Shown one piece after another: positions 58,869 through 64,000 of a DNA stretch of 64,000 bases; the stretch's first letter is position 1; each line of letters begins with the position of its first letter. The notes beneath the pieces are model-generated. The model did no database searches, was not told the origin of the DNA, and saw only the letters and a program-made list of their open reading frames with translations. The stretch covers positions 1 through 64,000 of the forward strand of contig NZ_JAJHNP010000009.1 of NCBI RefSeq assembly GCF_020819595.1, written 5' to 3'. The stretch comes from Streptomyces barringtoniae (lineage in GTDB: Bacteria; Actinomycetota; Actinomycetes; Streptomycetales; Streptomycetaceae). Both the position numbers and the translations under genes were made by a program.

Positions 58869-59564
58869 ATGCCCGGCAACGGCGCCGTGACACGCAGCAC
58901 CCTGCGCCAGCAGATCGCGGACGCGCTCCGTGACGAGGTGCTCGCGGGGCGGCTGCGGCCGGGCCGGGCGTTCACGGTCAAGGAGATCGCCGAGCAGTAC
59001 GGCGTCTCCGCCACCCCCGTCCGCGAGGCGCTGGTCGACCTGTCCGCGCAGGGCATCCTCGAGGCCGACCAGCACCGCGGATTCCGCGTGCCGGAGTACT
59101 CCGTCACCGACTACCGGAACATGATCGAGGCCCGCAACCTGGTCACCGACGGCATGTTCCAGGCCCTCAGCACCGGCCACCCCGCGTTCCGCACCCCGCC
59201 CGAGGACCCCCGGACGACGGCCGCGCTGACCACGGTGCGCCGCCGCGGCGAGGAGGCCGCGCGGGCCGCCGCGGCCGGCGACCTGACGATCCTGATCGGC
59301 TACGACCTCCGCTTCTGGCGCGAGCTCAGCGCGCTGTTCGGCAACCCCTACCTCGGCGACTTCCTCAACCGGCTGCGCGTGCAGTCCTGGGTCTGCGCGG
59401 TGCAGCACCTGCTCCGCCTCCCCGACCTGCGCGGCCGCCTGTGGGCCGGGCACACGGACCTGGTCGACGCGCTGGCCCGCCGCGAGGCCGACACCGCCCG
59501 CGGCATCGTCGCCGCCTCCAACGCCCATTCGCTGGAGCTGCTGGAACACCTGACCAACGGGTAG
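58869..59564 (+). CDS. GntR-family (FadR/FCD-type) transcriptional regulator
   Basis: Regulator of 231 residues. The N-terminal winged helix is LRQQIADALRDEVLAGRLRPGRAFTVKEIAEQYGVSATPVREALVDLSAQGILE. The C-terminal all-helical FCD-like domain (residues 90-231) has the metal-ligand pattern D-x3-R/H in YDLRFWRELSALFGN and GHTDLVDALARRE. It probably senses a small carboxylic acid and controls itself and possibly the aminotransferase upstream. The ATG at 58869 follows GAGGAG by 11 nt; a GTG at 58857 directly abuts that site and is less likely. Confidence 0.88.
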   Translation: MPGNGAVTRSTLRQQIADALRDEVLAGRLRPGRAFTVKEIAEQYGVSATPVREALVDLSAQGILEADQHRGFRVPEYSVTDYRNMIEARNLVTDGMFQALSTGHPAFRTPPEDPRTTAALTTVRRRGEEAARAAAAGDLTILIGYDLRFWRELSALFGNPYLGDFLNRLRVQSWVCAVQHLLRLPDLRGRLWAGHTDLVDALARREADTARGIVAASNAHSLELLEHLTNG

Positions 59565-59634
59565 ATGACCAGTACCCTGCCCAGACCACCTTCTGCGGAC
59601 CTACTGGCGAACCCATCTGTGCGAGGAGCTCTCT

Positions 59635-60285
59635 TTGGCCTGTGACCTGTGGCTGGTACCGCTCGTGGACGTGTTGTGCCACACCCCGGACAACCCGTTC
59701 GCCGAGGAACTCGCGCAGTACAACGACGCACTGGCGGCGGCCGGCCTCCCGCCGGTGCCCGTGTACCAGTACATGCCGGGCCTGTCCGGCGAGGTCGCCC
59801 CCGTGGCGGGCTTCGACTACGACGCCCTGCACTTCCTCCGCCGTGCGTACCTGCTCCAGGTCTGCGGCCTGCCGGTGACGCCCGTGGACGACCTCGGCGG
59901 CGACTACGAGCAGCTCCTGGAGATGTTCGAGTCCACGGCCCAGCAGTCCCACCTGGTCTGGCACTACGACCACGCGGGCGCCTACGTCCCGGTCGACTTC
60001 CCGCACCCGTTGTCCAACGACGAACTGCTGGCGGGCGGCGGCCCGTTGGGCTCTTCCCAGACCCTGCTGCGCGAACTGGAGTACGTCGCCGGGTCGATCG
60101 GCATCGATCCGGCCAACCCCCCGGCCGCCCCGGCCCCGCCCACGGCCCCCACGGAGCTGGAGGAACCGGCCGTCCCGGCGCCGTACGACCCCAGCCCCTT
60201 CGCCCGCGAACGGCACGTGTGGCTGGGGCTGCACGCGGCGGCGACGCGCTCCCTGGCGCAGGGGTCGATGATCGTCTTCAGCTGA
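59635..60285 (+). CDS. conserved hypothetical protein
   Basis: Soluble protein of 216 residues starting with TTG, with GAGGAG 7 nt upstream. The N-terminal half is predicted folded (LWLVPLVDVLCHTPDNPFAEELAQYNDALAAAGLPPVPVYQYMPGL, HYDHAGAYVPVDFPHPL). A Pro/Ala-rich segment separates it from the conserved end HVWLGLHAAATRSLAQGSMIVFS. No catalytic or nucleic-acid-binding motif is evident and no family name is recognised. It lies 70 nt after the GntR gene. Confidence 0.7.
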   Translation: MACDLWLVPLVDVLCHTPDNPFAEELAQYNDALAAAGLPPVPVYQYMPGLSGEVAPVAGFDYDALHFLRRAYLLQVCGLPVTPVDDLGGDYEQLLEMFESTAQQSHLVWHYDHAGAYVPVDFPHPLSNDELLAGGGPLGSSQTLLRELEYVAGSIGIDPANPPAAPAPPTAPTELEEPAVPAPYDPSPFARERHVWLGLHAAATRSLAQGSMIVFS

Positions 60286-60337
60286 GTGTCACGTCGGCCG
60301 GGGATGTGTGAGCTGGTGTGATTTCACCCACCTCTTC

Positions 60338-60366
60338 TTGCCGTGGGGGAAATGCCTGCCTACGTT
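60338..60366 (+). promoter_or_regulatory. -35/-10 leaderless promoter
   Basis: TTGCCG (60338-60343) and TACGTT (60361-60366) are separated by 17 nt. The ATG at 60374 follows 7 nt later. This is the best-formed promoter in the window. Confidence 0.65.
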
Positions 60367-60373
60367 CGGTGGC

Positions 60374-60613
60374 ATGTCCCCCCACGACCCCGCCTTCGAC
60401 TTCAGCGTCGACCTGAGCTCGCACGAGATGCTCCGGCGCACCCACGTCATGGCCGCCCTCGGCCCCGACTGGGACCCCGCGGCGGCGCTGCGCGGCGAGG
60501 AGGAGGCGCGTGCGCTGCTGTACTCCGGGCTGGACGCCGAGCAGCAGCGCATCTACGACGAGCTGGTGGCGGCCGGTGTGCTCCCGGCGGGGCCCGGCGA
60601 TGCTGCCGCTTGA
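60374..60613 (+). CDS. small acidic hypothetical protein
   Basis: Protein of 79 residues (DPAFDFSVDLSSHEMLRRTHVMAALGPDWDPAAALRGEEEARALLYSGLDAEQQRIYDELVAAGVLPAG in outline), acidic and largely helical. No domain is recognised. The start follows a leaderless promoter. It overlaps the zinc-ribbon gene by 14 nt in another frame, indicating coupled expression. Confidence 0.65.
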   Translation: MSPHDPAFDFSVDLSSHEMLRRTHVMAALGPDWDPAAALRGEEEARALLYSGLDAEQQRIYDELVAAGVLPAGPGDAAA

Positions 60614-60830
60614 TCCGCAGGCCGACATAGGACGGCGCGCCTGGGTGGCGTGCCCGAACTGTGACGACCGGGCCGGCTGCGAGACCTGCCGGCAGGGCGG
60701 CACCTGCACCGCGCACTGGCGCTACCTGCTCTCCAACACCGGCAGCCTGCTGCACCTGCAGTGCCCCTCGTGCACCCACGTATGGACCCACGAGACGAAC
60801 TTCGGCGCCACACGCTCGTCCGAGCGGTGA
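60600..60830 (+). CDS. small zinc-ribbon-like protein
   Basis: Protein of 76 residues with cysteine pairs CPNC, CETC and CPSC plus C and H residues between (GGTCTAHWRYLLSN, LHLQCPSCTHVW), suggesting one or two structural zinc sites. It may bind nucleic acid or a protein partner; the function is unknown. It overlaps the 79-residue gene by 14 nt and its stop codon forms the foot of a strong hairpin. Confidence 0.65.
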   Translation: MLPLDPQADIGRRAWVACPNCDDRAGCETCRQGGTCTAHWRYLLSNTGSLLHLQCPSCTHVWTHETNFGATRSSER

Positions 60831-60861
60831 GCGGTGCGGACCTGGTCGTCCGCACCGCTCA
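60828..60861. terminator. hairpin terminator beginning at the zinc-ribbon stop codon
   Basis: TGAGCGGTGCGGAC (60828-60841, the first three bases being the stop codon) pairs perfectly with GTCCGCACCGCTCA (60848-60861) around a 6-nt loop, between convergent genes. Confidence 0.8.
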
Positions 60862-60890
60862 GCGCTCCGCGTCGGTCGAGGACGCCGCTC

Positions 60891-62708
60891 CTAGAAGACC
60901 GGCGTGCCGGCCTGGGTCAGCTTCCAGTTGGTGGCGGCGAAGTCGGCCGGGTCCAGGGTCTTCTTCGCGGTCACGTAGTCGATCATCAGCTGACGGATCT
61001 CGTTGGTCGAGCTGTAGGCGATCGGCGCCGAGGCGATGTGCGGATAGCCGGAGCCGCCGTTCGCGCGGTAGTTGTTGACCGCGACGACGAAGACCTGGTC
61101 GTCGGCGATCGCCGCGCCGTTGTAGGTGAGGTTCTTGATCCTCGAACCCTCCGGCTGCGCGATGTCGATCTCGTAGTCGACGCCCGCCGCCGTGTCGTAC
61201 ATGTAGTCCCAGAAGTTGTTGGCGTTGGTGAGGGTCGCGGTGTCGACCTTCGTGCCGGCCGGGACCTGGTGGTAGTACTTCGCCGCGTACTCCAGGTAGT
61301 CCTTGAGCTGGGCGCCCGTCAGCTTCTTGCCGTACAGGGTGTTGTCGTAGATGTAGAGGCCGGCGATGTCCTTGATGGTGACGCTGCCCTGGGGGATGTC
61401 GGCCGTGCGGGAGAAGGGGGCCGCGACCGAGATCAGCGGGAGCGCGGCGTCCGACGCCGACAGGCCGGCCTTCACGCTCTCCATCTGGACCTTGTGGATG
61501 AAGTCCATGATCGGCACGTCCTTCCAGCAGGAATCCGCCGCCGAGAGGTCCGCCGTACACGTGCCGACCGCCGTGTTGACGTACTTGACCACCAGCTCGT
61601 GGTCGGCCTCCAGGAGCTTCTTGATCTCCGGGTCCTCGTCCACGGTGTTGGGGTTGAGGGTCTGTGCCGTCTTGCTCGTCACCTTCCACTGGCCGTGGTG
61701 GAGTTCGAGCTCGAAGTCGAAGACGCTGAGGCGGTAGCCCCAGCAGTACGGCTCCGACAGGAGCACTTCCTCGCCGGTCTCCGCGTTCTTCACCGTGTAG
61801 GACGGGACCTCGACGTGCGTGTGGCCCACCAGGATCGCGTCGATGCCCGGCACCTGCTCGGCCACCAGGTTCGACGCGTTCTCGACGTACGGGAGCGAGT
61901 CGCCGTAGGAGGACGAGCCGTCCATACCCGAGTGGTCCGTCAGGAAGACGACGTCACAGCCCAGTGCGCGCAGGCGCGGCACGTACTTCTTCGCCTGCTC
62001 GACCAGGCCCGGGAACACCATCCGGCCGCTGACGTTGTCCTTGTCCCACAGCGCGATACCGGGGTTGGTCAGGCCGAGGATGCCGACCTTGATGTCCGGG
62101 GCGCCCGGCACGCAGATGCGCTTGACGGTGTACGGCTTGAAGGCCGGGCGCAGCGTCTTCGCGTCGAGGGCGTTGGCGCCCAGCAGCGGGAAGCGGCACT
62201 GGCTCTCGAACTTGCGCAGCACCTCGATGCCGTAGTTGAACTCGTGGTTGCCGAGGGCGGCGGCGTCGTAGCGCATGTGGTTCATGGCCACGGCCATCGG
62301 GTGCCTGGGACCCCTCTTGCCGTCGGTGCCCGTGATCGGGTCGATGCGCGCGAAGTAGTAGGCGAGCGAGGTGCCCTGGATGATGTCGCCGGCGTCGACG
62401 AGGAGGACGTGGTCCTCGCCCTTGGCCGCACGCTGCTGCTTGATGAGGGTGGCCACGCGCGCCACGCCCACGGAGTTGCCCGCCTTGTCGGTGTAGGGGG
62501 CGTCCTTGTAGTAGTCCCAGTCGAAGACGTGGCTGTGCAGGTCGGTCGTGCCGAGGATGGAGAACGACCAGGTGCGCGGCTTGTGTTCGCGCTTCTGCTC
62601 GGCCGCCTGCGCGGGGGCCGCCGCGACGGTCCCGGCAGCGGCGACGGCCGCCCCGGTGACGGCCGACTTCTTCACGAACTCCCGGCGGTTCATGGGACTG
62701 AGGGGCAT
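60891..62708 (-). CDS. Tat-exported bifunctional metallophosphatase/5'-nucleotidase
   Basis: Extracellular enzyme of 605 residues. The twin-arginine signal NRREFVKKSAVTGAAVAAAG is followed by an AQA-type cleavage site near residue 36. The metallophosphatase core has TTDLHSH, VDAGD, ALGNHEFNYG, LTDHSGMD and VGHTHVEVP, all dinuclear-metal ligands. The C-terminal 5'-nucleotidase substrate domain spans about residues 370-600 (YIYDNTLYGKKLTGAQLKDYLEYAA, NFWDYMYDTAAGVDYEID, VAVNNYRANGGSGYP). It releases phosphate from nucleotides or 2',3'-cyclic nucleotides outside the cell. The 200-nt upstream gap shows a repeated ACGGCCGATGA but no clear promoter. Confidence 0.93.
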   Translation of the reverse strand: MPLSPMNRREFVKKSAVTGAAVAAAGTVAAAPAQAAEQKREHKPRTWSFSILGTTDLHSHVFDWDYYKDAPYTDKAGNSVGVARVATLIKQQRAAKGEDHVLLVDAGDIIQGTSLAYYFARIDPITGTDGKRGPRHPMAVAMNHMRYDAAALGNHEFNYGIEVLRKFESQCRFPLLGANALDAKTLRPAFKPYTVKRICVPGAPDIKVGILGLTNPGIALWDKDNVSGRMVFPGLVEQAKKYVPRLRALGCDVVFLTDHSGMDGSSSYGDSLPYVENASNLVAEQVPGIDAILVGHTHVEVPSYTVKNAETGEEVLLSEPYCWGYRLSVFDFELELHHGQWKVTSKTAQTLNPNTVDEDPEIKKLLEADHELVVKYVNTAVGTCTADLSAADSCWKDVPIMDFIHKVQMESVKAGLSASDAALPLISVAAPFSRTADIPQGSVTIKDIAGLYIYDNTLYGKKLTGAQLKDYLEYAAKYYHQVPAGTKVDTATLTNANNFWDYMYDTAAGVDYEIDIAQPEGSRIKNLTYNGAAIADDQVFVVAVNNYRANGGSGYPHIASAPIAYSSTNEIRQLMIDYVTAKKTLDPADFAATNWKLTQAGTPVF

Positions 62709-62908
62709 TCAAGGCTCCTGGTTTGGCTGGAGTTGGCGACGAGCAGTGGCGGTGCAGTGCGGAGGCTACCCGCGTAGATGCTGCTCGCGTCCGGGATTGC
62801 CGGAAAACCAGGAAAAGGTCATGTCCAGGTCAAGGATGGGTCAGTTGTGCGGCCTGTGCGAACCCTGGGGAAACAGCCGGTGTCGGATACGGCCGATGAC
62901 CCCGATGT

Positions 62909-63121
62909 TCAGACACGGCCGATGAGTCTGACCTCCGGCGGCCACAGCACCCCGCTCGCCATCAGCAGGGAAGGACCGAGATGCACCGGGCACACCCGCA
63001 GCGGAGGCAGCTGGTACCGGGCGACCTCGAAGATCGCGGGGTCGGAGCAGTCCGTGAGCTCGGCGTCGGCGCCTTCGCCGCCGTACGGTCCCCGGCACCG
63101 CATGTCCCGGTGAACGCTCAT
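62909..63121 (-). CDS. 70-residue hypothetical protein with Cys/His residues
   Basis: Small protein starting MSVHRDMRCRGPYGGEGADA, containing TDCSDPAIFEVARYQLPPLRVCPVHLGPSLLMASG. Its codon usage and the ordered Cys (three) and His pattern look like a genuine gene, possibly a metal-binding domain. GGAG lies only 1 nt before the ATG, so the start is uncertain. It lies between the nucleotidase gene and purA, downstream of the purA hairpin. No family is recognised. Confidence 0.6.
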   Translation of the reverse strand: MSVHRDMRCRGPYGGEGADAELTDCSDPAIFEVARYQLPPLRVCPVHLGPSLLMASGVLWPPEVRLIGRV

Positions 63122-63149
63122 ACTCCGATTGCACCGCGCGGGACGACTC

Positions 63150-63190
63150 AGCGCCCGCCGATCACGCCCGGAGGCGGACCGGCGGGCGCT
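63150..63190 (-). terminator. hairpin terminator after purA
   Basis: AGCGCCCGCCG (63150-63160) pairs with CGGCGGGCGCT (63180-63190) around a 19-nt loop, 22 nt past the purA stop on the minus strand. Confidence 0.65.
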
Positions 63191-63212
63191 CCCGCCCGGT
63201 GCCCGGAGTTGC

Positions 63213-64000
63213 CTACAGGAACGAGTTGATCTCGATCGTCTCGTCCCGGCCCGGGCCCACGCCGATCGCGGAGATCGGGGCGCCGGACATCTCCTCCAGC
63301 GCCTTGACGTAGTTCTGGGCGTTCTTCGGCAGGTCGGCGAAGGACTTCGCCTTGGTGATGTCCTCGGACCAGCCGGGCAGCGTCTCGTAGACCGGCTTGG
63401 CGTGGTGGAAGTCGGTCTGCGAGTACGGCAGTTCCTCGACGCGCCTGCCGTCGATCTCGTACGCCACACAGACCGGGATCTGCTCCCAGCCGGTCAGCAC
63501 GTCCAGCTTGGTGAGGAAGAAGTCGGTCAGGCCGTTGACGCGGGTCGCGTAGCGGGCGATCACGGCGTCGAACCAGCCGCAGCGGCGGTCACGGCCCGTC
63601 GTCACACCCCGCTCGCCGCCGATCCGGCGCAGCGCCTCGCCGTCCTCGTCGAACAGCTCGGTCGGGAAGGGGCCGGCGCCGACGCGGGTCGTGTAGGCCT
63701 TGAGGATGCCGATGACGCGGCTGATCTTCGTCGGGCCCACGCCGGCGCCGGTGCAGGCACCGCCGGCGGTCGGGTTCGAGGAGGTCACGAAGGGGTACGT
63801 GCCGTGGTCGATGTCGAGCAGCGTGCCCTGGCCGCCCTCGAACAGGACGACCTTGTTCTCCTCCAGGGCCTGGTTCAGGATCAGGACCGTGTCGGCGACG
63901 TACGGCTCGATCTGCTCGGCGTAGCCCAGCAGCTCCTCGACCACCTGGTCGGCGGCGATGGCGCGCCGGTTGTACAGCTTGGTGAGGATCTGGTTCTTGA
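63213..64000 (-). CDS. purA: adenylosuccinate synthetase, 3' part (runs off the window)
   Basis: C-terminal 262 residues of PurA, which joins IMP and aspartate using GTP in AMP synthesis. Visible motifs are LFEGGQGTLLDIDHGTYPFVTSSN, GVGPTKISRVIGILKAYTTRVGAGPFPTEL, the IMP-binding RYATRVNGL, LTKLDVLTGWEQIPVCVAYE and the GTP-site end ISAIGVGPGRDETI. The reading frame continues past 64000 (KNQILTKLYNRRA), so the gene is only cut by the window edge. The TAG stop is at 63213-63215. Confidence 0.97.
   Translation of the reverse strand, partial: KNQILTKLYNRRAIAADQVVEELLGYAEQIEPYVADTVLILNQALEENKVVLFEGGQGTLLDIDHGTYPFVTSSNPTAGGACTGAGVGPTKISRVIGILKAYTTRVGAGPFPTELFDEDGEALRRIGGERGVTTGRDRRCGWFDAVIARYATRVNGLTDFFLTKLDVLTGWEQIPVCVAYEIDGRRVEELPYSQTDFHHAKPVYETLPGWSEDITKAKSFADLPKNAQNYVKALEEMSGAPISAIGVGPGRDETIEINSFL

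Overview
The window is a high-GC actinobacterial chromosome segment, almost certainly Streptomyces. Evidence for this is the strong GC bias, frequent GTG/TTG starts, Streptomyces-type families (DUF6153, SAV_915-like, DUF5063, SLATT, SigE-type sigma factor with a membrane anti-sigma partner), and many genes whose start lies 7-8 nt after a TANNNT -10 box with no Shine-Dalgarno sequence (leaderless). I see no tRNA, rRNA, CRISPR array, insertion sequence or phage gene.

Region 1 (1-8.4 kb) is the most accessory-looking part. A NarL-type response regulator and its histidine kinase lie beside a small biosynthetic-looking locus. On the minus strand are an MFS exporter, a RidA-like protein and a class V aminotransferase. 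Divergently, on the plus strand, are a 5-aminolevulinate synthase overlapping a short SerA-like 2-hydroxyacid dehydrogenase, then a UbiA-type prenyltransferase. No acyl-CoA ligase or amide synthase of the usual C5N-unit pathways is present, so the product is unknown.

Region 2 (8.6-17.5 kb) holds a large secreted Asp-box beta-propeller protein, uppP, a BlaI-type repressor with an M56-like membrane peptidase and a clear symmetric operator, a putative copper operon (CsoR-like palindrome, DUF6153 protein, Met/His-rich lipoprotein), and a SAV_915-like gene followed by a diaminopimelate decarboxylase.

Region 3 (17.6-36.0 kb) is a potassium/ion homeostasis island. It contains a universal stress protein, kdpDE, kdpFABC with an extra 27-residue membrane micro-ORF in front, a KimA-like permease, a second orphan KdpD, a CPA1 cation/proton antiporter, a second large APC permease and a small membrane protein whose broken paralogue also lies in the island. 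Paired half-sites of the form CGTCAR, 11 nt apart and often duplicated 32 nt away, recur upstream of these genes. I infer that they are KdpE boxes marking a local regulon.

Region 4 (36-64 kb) is mostly conserved core: glutamine-dependent nadE, a membrane protein, a YcgQ/YcgR-like pair, an RCK-domain protein, an S9 peptidase, a methyltransferase, SURF1, a sigma/anti-sigma pair, asd and lysC, a TauE-like transporter, DUF5063-recR-ybaB, a SLATT protein, a Ser/Thr kinase, a class III aminotransferase with a GntR regulator and likely operator, small cysteine-containing proteins, a Tat-exported 5'-nucleotidase, and the 3' part of purA running off the right edge.
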